Below are positions 47,861 to 60,150 of a stretch of DNA of 64,000 bases, in pieces. The position numbers were made by a program, and so were the translations under genes. How positions within the stretch are numbered: position 1 is the first letter of the stretch; the number at the start of each line of letters is the position of its first letter. This stretch comes from Morchella semilibera (taxonomy: Eukaryota > Ascomycota > Pezizomycetes > Pezizales > Morchellaceae). The notes below the pieces were generated by a model. It was not told the DNA's origin, did no database searches, and was given only the letters and a program-made list of their open reading frames with translations. Where the stretch lies: positions 2,273,247 to 2,337,246 of the forward strand of contig CM018605.1 in assembly GCA_009192285.1 (NCBI GenBank), in the 5' to 3' direction.

Positions 47861-48465
47861 TAGTTGCGTAGGGGAAGCTAGTAGATAGTTATTAAATTAA
47901 GGTCGTAAAGTAACAACTGCGATGTAAGATGTCCAAAAATGATAAACGTTGAGGTGTTATGAAACTCGATGTTCTTTTCGGGAGCTAAATCGATGATCAA
48001 GACGCGTTTTGCCTAATACGCGACGCGATAAGATAGCCTGGATTCGTCTCAGGGTCCTAGGAGGCTATGGCTTTGGTGCTCCACCCTACAATTACTTGAG
48101 TTTTGAAGCCAACTATCGTAATCTATAAATCCCATCGATTACTATTTGTCCATTATTATGGGTTTTAGTGTTCATCACTATCGCTCCTACCCATTCCAGA
48201 TGAATGGGCTTTCTCATCCTCCTGGTACGATGCATGCCGAGTGCAGCCTGAGCCTCCATCTTGTCCTATGTACAAACACCATCCATAACCGAATTCCTAT
48301 TGAAGTCACCCGGCTTTCTCCACCCCCCGCCTTGTCGCTCAAATCCCACGGTCTGAGAGTTAAGCCTTCGTGTACTATTTATAAACTCTTTTTTTCACTT
48401 CTTCAAAACTCTGTTCCCTCACCACCCTTTTTACATTGTAACTTTACCCTCCACTCACCATCAAA
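47861..48465. promoter_or_regulatory. Divergent promoter DNA2 / mitochondrial carrier with MCB-like cluster
   Basis: ACGCGT at 48002-48007 is followed within 20 bp by ACGCGACGCG, a compact cluster of MluI cell-cycle-box cores about 140 bp upstream of the DNA2 start. MBF-type control of a replication gene is plausible; only the motif is seen. Confidence 0.45.
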
Positions 48466-49883
48466 ATGTCTACCAAAGATATGCCCATTCCATTTTCCGT
48501 GACATTTGCGGCCGGTGAGTAATTCTGGAGTTTTTTCGTTCTGATATTGCTTTTTTTTGTTCAAGAAAATTTTCAAAGCTGACTTGAGAAAATAGGTGCA
48601 ATTGCGGGAATCAGTGAGGTCTGTACAGCTATGTGAAGATAACAATGGCAGAAATCGCAAAACTAACTCGGCTCCTTGCTCTGGCAATTAGATTCTCACC
48701 ATGTATGTTCTTCCCTCGCTATGCGCGATCCTTTCTGTTCCTATTACTAATGTCCTCTGCTTGCTTAGGTATCCTCTCGATGTTGTCAAGACTCGGGTGT
48801 AAGAATCCTCCAAAGAATGTCACTAGACTTCCAGCTAAGCTTCATTAGACAATTGCAAGATAACTCTGCCGTTGGCGCCGACAGGTACAACGGTATGGTG
48901 GACTGTTTCCGCAAGATCATCAAGAATGAGGGGTAATTATTTCCCCGGTATGAATATAGCTCTATATGCCAACCGGGAAACAGGTTTTCGAGGCTGTACC
49001 GTGGTATCACAGCTCCGATCTTGATGGAAGCCCCTAAGAGGTAAATTCTGGACCAATGACTAGCACCGAAGGTTTTCCTCCAATCGACTCTCTAACACCA
49101 CTTCAGGGCCACCAAATTCGCCGCCAACGACGAGTGGGGTAAGGTTTACAAGAAGCTCTTTGGAGTTACTGAGATGAACCAGCCTTTGTCGGTCCTCACG
49201 GGTGCTAGCGCTGGCGCAACTGAGTCCTTCGTTGTCGTGCCCTTCGAGCTTGTCAAGATCCGTCTTCAAGACAAGGCATCGGCGGGAAAATACACTGGCA
49301 TGATCGATGTGATTCAGAAGACCATCAAGGCCGAGGGTGTTTTAGCCATGTACAATGGTCTTGAGAGCACAATGTGGAGACATGTTGTGTGGAACGCTGG
49401 TTACTTTGGTGTCATCTATCAGGTCAAATCCTTGCTGCCCAAGCAGGAAACCAAGAAGGGTCAGATGCTGAACGATCTTATTGCTGGATCAATTGGTGGT
49501 ACTTTTGGTACCATGTTGAACACCCCGTACGTTCCCTAGACTGTGGTACTATCCATTGCTATTCCTGACTGGGTTGAGTATAGTGCGGATGTGATTAAGT
49601 CTCGCATTCAAAACACTGTCCGTGTTCCTGGTGTGGTCCCTAAGTATAACTGGACTCTTCCTTCAATAGCACTAGTTGCCCGGGAAGAGGGCTTTGGAGC
49701 CCTTTACAAGGGTTTTATTCCTAAAGTCCTCCGTCTCGGGCCTGGAGGGGGTATGTTAACCCTAGCACATGTTTAACACCGGCGATTTTCTGACGCTCTT
49801 TAGGTATCCTGTTGGTCGTTTACACAGCCGTTCTTGACTTCTACAGAGCATCAAGAGATGCAAAGGCTGCTCTGACGATCTAA
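48466..49883 (+). CDS. ODC1: Mitochondrial 2-oxodicarboxylate carrier (Odc-type)
   Basis: Nine exons: 48466-48514, 48596-48618, 48692-48702, 48769-48798, 48849-48932, 48984-49040, 49107-49526, 49584-49750, 49804-49883; 306 residues, the usual carrier length. Three repeats each carry the carrier signature: PLDVVKTR, PFELVKIR and PADVIKSR, with the GITAPILMEAPKRATKFAAND and GLESTMWRHVVWNAGYFG segments typical of the 2-oxoadipate/2-oxoglutarate carriers. It exchanges C5-C7 oxodicarboxylates across the inner mitochondrial membrane, linked to lysine and glutamate metabolism. The 5' half is cut into very small exons; exon 3 is only 11 nt (codons for I, L, T and two bases of M). All junction phases agree. 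Confidence 0.94.
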
Positions 49884-50118
49884 AAAAAGAAAAAATTGAG
49901 AAAAGGGAACTAACAGGGGGAGTGGATATAGTGATGAATTATTTCTGTTTTGTGGCTTCGTTTGGCCGGATGGGTAGAATAAAGCTTAGAGTGGTGGACC
50001 CACGTTTTTCTTTCCACGTTAGAGAAAAGCACACTTCTTCCTTTTGCCGTTGTTCATGCCTGTCGTAAGGATTCTTGCTATTTTCCTCTGTATATATACT
50101 ACTCCGTAACTTAATTGT
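49884..50118. other. Short gap between convergent genes
   Basis: 3' UTRs of the carrier and the ankyrin gene; no other feature. Confidence 0.6.
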
Positions 50119-50969
50119 TCACGAAGAAGCTCCATCCTGCCGCTGCCTGATATTCCTGGCCGCATCTGGCTCGATGACGTGTTCCTGCACAGCTTGAGTG
50201 ATCAACTCCCTGAGCTCTCTTTGCGTCTCCTCACTCTCAAAGTTGGCCCGCGATGCCATCTCCTGTATACGCTGCCTCAGCGCCTCATCGACAGGCGGAA
50301 GCGACTCGCTCACATCCTCCTCTGCGCTGAGGTTCACTGAGACACCCGGCGGAGGCTTCGGAATCACCGGATCGGAGGGTTTGCGATCGCGTAGATAGGC
50401 AGCCACTAACGGAAACGATCCATCCTCCTCAATTGAGTCCGCAGCCTATGCTGTTAGAAAAAATTGCCTCTCTGACGAGCAGTAGTGATTCATACAGTCA
50501 TCCCCGAGCTATTTGTATGGTCCACATTTGCGCCGAGCTCCTCGACAAGGACCTTGGCGACCTCGACTGTCTCTGCGGCGAATAAAGGGGTGTCGCCGTC
50601 ATGGTCCTCGACATTGACGTTTCCGCCGTGGGTGCGAATGAGGGATTTCAGTAGTGAGGTGTGGCCGTACGATACGGCAGCGTGGATCGGTGTGTCTTTT
50701 TGTCCATTTTAGAAATCATCTTGGAACGTAAATAAATGTTTCTTATTGGGAAACATTATATATCTCTTCAAGTATTGGATGTCGTAGTAGTAGTGGTAGT
50801 GGTAGTGGTGATAGTGGTGGTGGGGTATTTAGTGGGGTGAGGAGGAAGTGAGGCACTTACAACCGTTCTCATCATGAGCGTTGACAGCAGAGGGGTCTTG
50901 TGCAAGAAACTTGCCAACAGAAACGATGTCGCCATCGCTGGCGGCGATCCAGATATTGGCGGAGGGCAT
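50119..50969 (-). CDS. Small ankyrin-repeat protein
   Basis: Minus strand, three exons: 50969-50861, 50695-50496 and 50445-50119; 211 residues. It opens MPSANIWIAASDGD and carries about three ankyrin repeats: DPSAVNAHDENGYTPIHAAV, then a SYGHTSLLKSLI helix pair and DGDTPLFAAETVEVAKVLVE. The C-terminal 110 residues are non-ankyrin, with an AAYLRDRKPSDP segment and a predicted helix RQRIQEMASRANFESEE. Similar small fungal ankyrin proteins are known from genome surveys without an assigned role; presumably a protein-binding module. The second acceptor (aaaaag) is weak but supported by the continuous repeat. Confidence 0.85.
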
Positions 50970-53900
50970 GTCGTGAGGTATTTGTATTATTTCGCCCTTT
51001 CTTCCCGAGGTGGTAAATCAAAGGGACGGAGAGGTATGAGTGGTGTGAGGCTCAAGACCCTTTTCTTTTTTTTTTTTTCAACGCTTGTCGGTTGGTGGTG
51101 GTCTGTGGGGCGTGTTTGACGTTCGCGCCTCGCTTCGGTTGGAAAGCAACTAGGATTACGTAGGGAAGAGGAGCCTCAGCCGGGCATTGACCACTCAGCT
51201 GTCACAGACCTGGGAAATGATTCTTTTCGATACAAGTACCTAGCTCTTTCTACTACATGTAATCATCAACAGCTACTGAGGTGCTCAAGGATATCCCCCT
51301 TCCGCCTCCGGTCTCTTTTTGCCCTGTGGTACGATTGCATGTGCATGCGTACTTCTCTGCTAAGGGCCTCCAATCGGTTCAACGGAAGCTTTGTATCGAG
51401 TAGCCGTTGACAATGGTACCAAGCTTTTACTAGTTTGGAGGTGGTGGTTTGCCCTACATACATGTACTGTACTTACCTACAAGTACATGTACTTTCTTAC
51501 TTCACCTCCTACTACTCTACATGTAACTAACAAGCAAGAAAAACTGATTTGTTTGTGAAAGAGGGCACCGGTCCTGAATATGAACGAGCGAACATAATGG
51601 GATCTGCAAGCCGTCGTCGGAGTGAAATGATAAGATCGCCGATATTATCCATTACAAGCTAGATCCTCCAATAAACATTGAGGTGATGTAACAAATCTTA
51701 TGCTCCCATGTGAGATCTCTGCGCGTACTGCAGCCCCGAAAAGCTTACAACTTGTTACTTTTGCAGCAAGGCTCTGAGTCGGAGGTTTTGGGGTTAGGTG
51801 AACCCCCTCGTGCGCTGTCTCCCCCCCCCCCCTCGCTCCATCCCGCGGTGGGTACGAGAAGAGAAATTTTTCCCCTCTTCGTAATGGGTGGCGCGGGTGA
51901 GTGATTGTTTGAACCATGGAAGGTCGAGGTTTAATGGCCTGATGTTTTATCCTTAAACCCACAGGTACCCTTTTTACAACCTAAACCACAAAAAAAGGCA
52001 ACGGCAACGGCCAACTGAACCCGATGAGGTCAAAAGGCGACCAAAATCTAAATCAAAATGCGATGCTACTATATCCGCATAGAAGCTTACGTCCCACAAC
52101 TTGTGGGTTGCTGTATCTTCCTTGAGACATTTGGAGCTGCCATCCATAATCTTTCCTGGCCGTCTCGAGGTCGTATGAGCGGAATATTCAAGACATGTCG
52201 GATTGGTGGTTCAGGCATAAATTCCTGGTAGTTAACAATGTGGTTGTCTGGTCTACCGGGTATGTGGATAGTGGATAGTAGGAAAGAGAGCTAACTGCAT
52301 ATACATGTATTTAATTATTTAAGGTACATGTATTTACTTACATGTACTTACATGGCAAGACATGTAGCTTTGGCCCTTACCCTGAGCCCCAAGCCCCTAC
52401 AGGGCCGGGCCGCGCCTAAATGTCACGGAACCTTCCGGTTTGGTTCGTACGACCTGGACAAGGATTACAGGCATGTAGGCTTCGTTCGGTATCTCATCTA
52501 CCCTACAGCCCTCAGTTTCCTCAACCCCCCCTTGATTGCCTTCCAAGAGACCTCTCTTTCGGCAGCATCTGAAAGCTCTGATGGTGCGCGGCGCAGCTTC
52601 CAATTGTTGGCGCTAGCAGCACGGAATGGTACAAATGGCAAGCTGCATAAATACATGCTATCTACCTCCCGGTAGTAGTCTCGCAGGGAACGGCAGTCGC
52701 TCAACGCGTCTCTTCGGCCTCCTTTTCAATCACTCGGCAATTCCGTGGGACCTTAAGAGAGCTGTTTTATATGTCTACAGTACACTGTATTTGGTAGGGT
52801 GTAAGTAGGGGGTGTGTATATATGTATCTTATTCATGTATGGATATATCCAGTGCTCCTCGTGGTTGCGGAAGTTGATCATTGTCTTGCTCTTGGTACTG
52901 CTAGTGCTCGCTGCTGATACTCGTCGTACTGTTTATGAATGTGTCTTTTACTTTGTTTGTTTGTGTAGTGAGATTAGGATAGGTGTGCGATACCACCATA
53001 ATTGCAGTACCGGTATGTAACAAAAGTGTTGGGGTGGTGGTGGTGGTGGTGGGAAAGGGGGGGGGGGATTTGCTTCGATCAAATCGCTGTCGGCCTGAGC
53101 ATCCGTGCGGCTTCCACTGCCTCATTCGGACCGCCGGGTGTGTAGGCACTTGGTGGACAGAGAGGTATCTATTCAGTCTACCGGGTGTTTTTGAGGAGAT
53201 GTTGTATGAGATCTCGAGATCCAAGGGAGAAAGTTGGAGAATGGAGGTGAGGAGGGTGTTTATGGTGGGGTGGGTGTGTGAGTGGAAAAAACATTAGAGA
53301 CGTTCCTCAAAATTCTGTGCTCTGCTTGATACAACATACATCTGTAGGTACTGGTTGCTGTAGAACGCTGCCACTCATACTGTTTAGCCCAATATACCCC
53401 CCCACTCTACATACCCATCCTCATACTCTACATTAAGTTACCTAGTGCCCACATACGGTCATACCGCACAGACGGTGGCAGAACTCAGAGGAAAAGAGGC
53501 AGCCCAAGGAAACCACATACAGCCATCTTCTTTCCTTTTTTTGCGCCAACACTTCCTATTGCACCCCTAGCCCCATTCTGCCTGTCGAAGCTTTTATTCT
53601 GGGGCCTACTATTTAATACAGTAGTTGTCCTTTATTATATTATTACTTACATGTATTTACGTCTGTTGGGTACATACATACAGTACATTACAGACCTCCG
53701 TCTATCCATACAGAGACATCTCAGTTTATCTTTTACTCACACCCTTCTTGTTCTCTCTCAAGTAATCTTACTGTTGCTCTACACTTTCCAAACCTTTGGC
53801 GTCCCTCCTCCAATACGCCCCCCCCTTCTCTCCCTATTACCACCACCCTGTTTCCTCGGGCTGAACAACCCTCCCCCCCTCAAAAAAGGGAATTCAAAGA

Positions 53901-54230
53901 AGGAAAGAAAAAAAAAGAAAAAAAAAAGAGGCAAAAAAAATAGCCCAGAATAAAATAGAAAATCCCACCGCCGCCGTTGCCTTCCTTCGCCGTCACCTTC
54001 AACAACCACACACCCACATCCATCTACAGAATTGATTGCAGCCTACTTCGCGAAGGTTCATTAAAACTCACAACCGTATTAACTTCCTCGACATCAATTA
54101 CCCCACTGCCCGCAAACTAAAATCCCACTGAAGCTAGCTAGCTGTTACCCGGCGCTGATAGAGCGCACCTCCGTTCACACGGACAGTGTCCTGATTCTCA
54201 TGCCTCTTTTTGTCCTGCGTTAAGTTACTT
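50970..54230. other. Intergenic, gene-poor; upstream of SCAP
   Basis: Dense in TACATGTA (near 51255, 51461, 51485, 51520, 52305, 52325, 52340 and 53650), with GGT/G runs near 53033-53067 and C runs near 51822. No gene or transposon protein was recognised. Positions 53400-54230 are pyrimidine-rich in part and may form a long SCAP leader. Confidence 0.5.
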
Positions 54231-57200
54231 ATGGTAATATATTCACTTATTTTTCGTTCCCCCACCCCCCCTCTTCCTTCGTTACACGGGGTGATTTTTT
54301 TTTTTTTGATTTTTTTTGTTTTGTTTTGGCGTTATTGGTGTTGCAAAAAAAAAAAAAAAAAGCTCTCTTCTCTGACTCCTCTTAGTTTTGGGCTCTGATA
54401 TCGCCATTTAGACACACAGCGGAGCCGCCGCGACTCTCCACATCCTCTCCGCTCCGGTCATTTTTCCAGCGCCATGGCGAAACGGTAGCGAGGCACCCGA
54501 TCATTTCCATTGTCGCCTCCGTGGTGTTCGCTGTCGTGCTATGTTACCCTTTCCCAATCCTCTATTCAGCAACAGCTCCCGGACTGCCTTCCGTGCCCCA
54601 TCATGTCTGGACTTCCGCGAGGCCCTTCTCGAGTTCATACACGGTGCCCGACATTGGGGTCAAGCAGGTGTGGGTGCAAGGGTCGTACATGGATGCGATC
54701 AACAAAGATGTCCTGGAGGAGGCGTTGAGGATTCAACAACTATTGTTGGGGCCGGGAACTTCTTGTAATTCGTTCTCGGAGGAGGGGTACTTTAATGAGA
54801 TGATTTCGAAACCGACCAGCCTCTCGGCAGTGGATGGGAAGAGAAACAAAAGTTCTGAGGGAATGCCGGATGGCATGTTTATACACACGCCTCTGCTATA
54901 TTGGAATTGCTCGTTAGAGGCTGTTCATGATGACCCTGATCTGATACGTACAATAAATAAGGGCATCAATCGCCGTTCAGCAGCAAATGTGACGTTGCGG
55001 TGGGGATCTGTGTTTGCTGGGAAAAGGTTCCATCATCAGGAGTTGGCTGGGGCAGATGCTTTGGTTATAAGTCTGTTTTATCAGCTGGATTCGCCAATTG
55101 GGGAGATATGGGACCAAAAAGCGGAGCTTTTGGCAAAGGGCGCGGAAAAACATCAGAGATATCAGGTGTATCCGAATGATGGGAAAGAAAAGGGAAATAC
55201 TCTATACGAGGTCTGTCGATTGCTCGAATTAGGGAGGAAGGGAAATGTTGATGTTAACAATGTGGAATCACACAGTTCCGGTTTCAACCTATGAGCAGGC
55301 TGGACAATATCATGTTGGCTGGATGCTACTTTTTCACTTTGGCATACCTCGCCATGTCCTTGAGAGGCTTGAGGGCTGTGAAATCGAGGTTAGGCCTTAT
55401 CGTCACGGTTTTGACACAGGTATTTTCTCTCTAGAGTCCATACTAGAGGTAACAAGAAAACGCTAACACGATTTTCAGATAGGCTTCTCTATTATGTCTA
55501 GCTTTACGATACTGGCTTTCCTCAAAGTGCCCGTGTCCCACGTGCCGAGGTATGATTCGTGTCCAGTTCAAAAGATTCAACAAAACTGTTAATTTACCCA
55601 TATTAACCGGTTGCTTAGAGAGTTCTTTCCATTCGTCGTTATTGTTATTGGACTGGAAAACATGTTTCGTCTCATCAATGCGGTGCTAGAAACACCGGCA
55701 GAACAACCTACAACAAACCGCGTAGCTATTGCTCTCGGCGAGGTTGGATTTCTCTCGACGGTTGCTGTGGGGACAGATCTTGGAATATTAGTCATCATCG
55801 GTCATTTTTCTGTGCCGGCTGTTCGGGAATTTTGCACCTTTGCCGGGGTGGCCCTGGTTATGGATTTTTTCTTGCACTTAACCTACTTTCTAGCTGTTTT
55901 GAGCGTTGATGTACGGCGTCTTGAATTACAAGATTCGCTCGATCATATGAGCTTTAATAATGACCATGACAACAAATACCCCTGGGATCCTCCGCCCCGT
56001 GAGTTCCTCGGGCTTGTCATGAAAGGTGCACTACCTGTCAGTACAAGAATTGCTGGCTCGGCGATTGTAATACTTTCTATCTCTTGTAACTGTTTTCCAT
56101 ACTTTATTTTTGCTAGGACTAACATATCTTATAGATGATTTGCTTCCTTGTGATACTTAACATGCACTTCCTGGAGAACCAGTCCCCTTTACGTACATTT
56201 TTATCATTGATCGAGATGATCAAGAATAGTGTGGGTAGAGGCCCAGCAGCCGTGGCCAGGCCTCAGGCGACATCTTTGCCAATAAATGTGGCTAGAACAC
56301 CCACATCTTGGCTCAAGTTACAGGATCAACTTACCGGCAAAGAACTGATACGAGTCGTCAAGCCTGGAGCGTATAGAATGGTTGCTAAAGTTTACAACCC
56401 AATATTTTGCGTCATCAGCGGCTCGAATCGATCGAAGATACCTGGCATGTTGCCAAGCCCCGCAAGCATGATCGATATGGAAACCATCACCAAGCATTTC
56501 CAAGGGTTTCTTTTGACCATAGTTTTAGTGGTGGCTGGCGTAACGTTATTGATGAATTATCTCCTCATTAAGTATATTGCAGACGATATGAGCGATGGTG
56601 CAACAGAGAATGAGGGACCTTTATTGACTTGCCACACGCTATACGAAGGGCATTCGTTGGATGTGGTGATGCTTGCGGCCTCAACGAGGGGAGTGGTTGT
56701 ATCAGTTGGACTCGATAGGAGGATTGTTGTGTGGAAATTGAAGACAAGGAGACAGGTTCCGTCAAAAGACATTATTCGCCCAACCTGCGCCGAGCATTCC
56801 CTATGGCCCGTAATGGCGATTGCATTGGACGAAAAAGGAGAGTGGCTTGCGATCGCACCAAGGCTAGGGAGGATATCGATATGGCACGTCGGAGAGGCGA
56901 CCTTCAAGAGCTCAATACCAAACGATCTGGCAGGGCAGCAGCCGGCGGCATTTTTCTTCGAATCAGGAAAGGATGGGAATGCACTAGATCGGGGGCCATC
57001 ATTAATTATCCTGAGGCAGAACGGGTTGCTTTCAGAAACCTGCATCAAGACTGGACAAAGCATTCAACACCGGATATGTACCGGTGTGGTGGTTTCGTCT
57101 TCGCATGGGGTTTTCACGCCAAGAACGCCACTAAGGATCGTCACAGCCTGCCAGAGAGCGAGGATATTTGTGACATCAAAGTCGGGGGGGGTGTGGAACT

Positions 57201-58096
57201 CGAGGCAGCTGAACCTGTTGGAACAGCCCTGGTCAGGAGTCGATGCTGCTACCACGGTTTTGCCGTTATCGGCATTAGGGATGATTGTCGTTTCTAGGTC
57301 CTGCAGTGTGGATCTCGTGGATCTTGTGTCGGGTATGTATAGTAGCAAGCGTGGGTATTGTGAGTTTATGTTTCTAACATTGATTAAAGGGAGTATTGTT
57401 CGAACATTCCAGACAGGACAGTTCAAATCTAGCTCATTAAGGGCCTTCCATGCTAGACGGCAAACATGCTTATACTGCGGATGTCCTGCTGTGCTCTCGT
57501 TCTCCATCGCTTACACGGAAAAGGAGTCAGGCATGTTCATTATGCACACTTTCTTCTCGTCACGGGGAAAGATGCGGGATGTCTGTCTGCGAGCTGAGCG
57601 TGATCGAAGAGAGCGCAAGTGCTCTGGTTTTGAGAGTGTTGTTGAGACAACGCATTGGCTCGAAAACGTCGAAGGCTGGGAGCCGACAAGCTTGAACATG
57701 GTTACCGGAATCCGGCGGCGAGAGACTGCCCAGGAAGATCAATCATCTGACGACCATGATACTTGCTCTTCCTCATCACAAGCTTACAGTTTACGCAGAC
57801 GCAAGCAGATGCAGAGAAGATCTAACATAGAGGAAGAGGACGAATGGGAAGCATGGACCATGCATGCAGACGGCGTTGTCACAGCATATCCACTATCCTA
57901 CAAGAATGGCGGAAATAATGACGATTCGTTACTTGTGAGCACAGCAGGCCCCGTGTGTCGTGTTGGGCAGAGGTCAGTGGCCGTCGGTTTCGGGAACACT
58001 GTAAAAGTTTTGCTTATTGGAAATGAACGCTACGAGGATGAGGACAATGATGACTTGCACCAAATTTCACGCAAGGCACGCAGTTACCGACGGTAA
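54231..58096 (+). CDS. SCP1: SREBP cleavage-activating protein (SCAP / Scp1)
   Basis: Seven exons: 54231-54233, 54386-55210, 55276-55419, 55479-55549, 55619-56066, 56135-57332, 57390-58096; 1131 residues. In fungi Scp1/SCAP holds the SREBP-type factor Sre1 in the ER and links sterol level, and so oxygen, to Sre1 activation. Exon 1 is the ATG alone (inferred), giving MFWALISPFRHTAEPPRL, then FQRHGETVARHP, a first membrane helix (residues ~40-60), and a lumenal domain with PHHVWTSARPF and WVQGSYMDAI. The sterol-sensing domain spans exons 3-5 (IMSSFTILAFLKV, VIGLENMFRLINAV, LAVLSVDVRRLE). A further helix lies near 625-648; WD40-type sequence (VSVGLDRRIVVWKL) follows to a basic end. Confidence 0.9.
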
Positions 58097-58544
58097 TGAT
58101 CTTGTAGATGAATTTCCTGTTTATTTTTCATGCCATACTCTTTTTTCTTTTCTTTCGCGGTTTTCTCCATTGATTCTTGGGAGGGGGTTCTTATTTTATT
58201 TCTTTGTGTCGTCCCTTTCTTAACTTTACCCCTATATCTCTCCTCAACGATACCTATTTCGCGGCCCCTCTTCTAGGACACGTACCTGTTGCGTCGCATT
58301 GCAAAATCTGCTTTCTCTCTCTCTCTCTCCTTCTGGTTTTATCTGTCATGTAGGTGGATCTCCTGTCATTGCTGGCTGAACTTGTGGTAACTCTTGTTTT
58401 TTTTTCTTTTTTGATTTATTATATATCTATAGGGGTTAAATGGAGTTGGGTGGGATTCGTCATTCTAAGAATGGAATAAAAAAAAGAGACTTGTTAAATC
58501 GCTCGATATTGACTGTGCACATCTGGCTATTATTCCTCACTTAG
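58097..58544. other. Gap between convergent SCAP and LYR genes
   Basis: 3' UTRs with T-rich and (TC)n stretches (about 58312-58330). No gene. Confidence 0.55.
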
Positions 58545-59532
58545 TTATGAATCCGAGTCCTTCTGTGCCTCCTTCTCCCTCTTTGCGCGCCTTAACCGTT
58601 GTCTTTTGGCCCGCTTATACTCCCTTATGGCCTCCTCCTTCTGCTTCTGCTCAGTCTCGATAATATTCTCGAACCTCCTCGCCAGCCCCAATCCCCGCTC
58701 CTCTGCAGCCCTCATCCTGTTCTTCACCTCCCCCCACGCCTGATCTGCCTCCGGCCCAAAGAACGCCCCATCATTCTCCACCCCTAAGAGCCTATCAAAC
58801 GCATCCTCCTCGTGCGCAACATTTATGTGCTCCTCTAGCACCACACCCAGATCCAACCGCTGCTGCCGTTTCTTGATCTTATTTTTGATGGTCATGTCCA
58901 TGGCCGCGCTCTGCATCCTCCCAGGCCTCCGTAGCACTGGGAACGCGGACGAGTGCCCCATGTAAGGCACCCTACGGCGATAGATCTCGGCACCTTTCCG
59001 CCAGCGCTCACGAGCGACGGGATCAATTTTAACAGCGAGGCGCTTCAAGCGCTTGAGGCGGGTGGTGGGCGGAGTGGGAGGCGGGAATGTGGGAGGCGGC
59101 CGGGACGGCGCTTGTGAGAGTACTTTATGGGCACGTTTGAGCTCGCGGTGGGCTTTTAGACGCGAGAGGAGTTCAGAGGTTTGGGTGGGATTTCCGGTGG
59201 CGGCGCCGCGAAAGAGAGATTCGGTCTGTAAACGTTACTATGGGCGGGTGATATATAGAGTGGAGGGGAGAGGTACCTCGTAGGCGCTCTTGAGGGCTGC
59301 ACGGATGTTTGCGAGGCCCTGGATGGTTCGACCTTTGCGGAAGCCCTTATAGATTGCTGTGTGTGCATGCTTCTTGAGCGCCTTGCTGAAGGGCAGGTGT
59401 TTGGTGTGTGTCAGGAGTGCTTTGTAGAGAGCGAAGCCTTTTGGTCTTTATTAGCTAGGTGAGCCGCTCTATGCAGGGACGTTCTTTATTACAGGCGGAT
59501 CTGTGCGCGCTAATTTTATGGAAGTTTGGCAT
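58545..59532 (-). CDS. LYR-motif (Complex1_LYR-like) protein
   Basis: Minus strand, three exons: 59532-59493, 59437-59277 and 59225-58545; 293 residues. The N-terminus MPNFHKISAHRSACFALYKALL holds an LYK version of the LYR motif with the downstream Phe in HLPF, followed by KALKKHAHTAIYKGFRKGRT and IQGLANIRAAL, the three-helix pattern of LYR proteins. LYR proteins are mostly mitochondrial and bind acyl carrier protein or take part in respiratory-complex and ribosome assembly. Unlike the ~100-residue family norm, this one has a long Lys/Arg-rich extension (about 200 residues) with RRVPYMGHSSAFPVLRRPGR and a charged helix to the end. The specific function is not recognised. Exon 1 rests on phase and motif continuity. 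Divergent from mitochondrial uL2. Confidence 0.75.
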
Positions 59533-60150
59533 ATCGAATACTTATTTCTATTAGATGGGAGGAGGTATGAAATATTATATTGTAGTTATATGAGTATGGG
59601 TACTGGCGGAGACTGGAGGGTGGAAGGCGGTGGAGGGTGTGGGAGGGGGGGGGGTGTTGAGGATGGAGGGTGGAGGGTGGATGGAAATGATTGGAGCTGC
59701 AGGAAAAAGGGAGTGTCTCGCCTGTTTTTCTCTGACGTTGGTCACTCGGTTAATTTGGTTTTGGATTGTTTTATGCAGTGGAGGGGGGTGAATGATTGAC
59801 TTGACAGGAAAGAGTCTGACTGACACCCGACGTCCGCACTGACCAATCCAGAAGAGCCCCACGTGCCGGGTAACCGCTCAAACACACACACAGCGAGGAT
59901 TTGAAGATATCACTCGCAAATTAACCTCTGGGGAGATCCCAAACAGACAGCCGAAACAAGAGAGAGAGAGACCGTCTGGCATTCTCTTCTTCTCTAGATA
60001 GCTACTGGCTAAATATTGGTCTTCTTTGGTTAGTGTTTGTTCTATGGAGTTATTCAATTGGGCCACTTCCCCCACCACCACCTACACCCATATCCTTATA
60101 ATCCACCACTACCTCCCCCATAGACCTGGAGACAAAAAACTGATTGAGGA
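59533..60150. promoter_or_regulatory. Divergent promoter region LYR protein / mitochondrial uL2
   Basis: 618 bp between two nuclear genes for probable mitochondrial proteins. Contains a G-rich, purine-biased stretch (about 59605-59690) and no third gene. Shared control is an inference. Confidence 0.45.
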
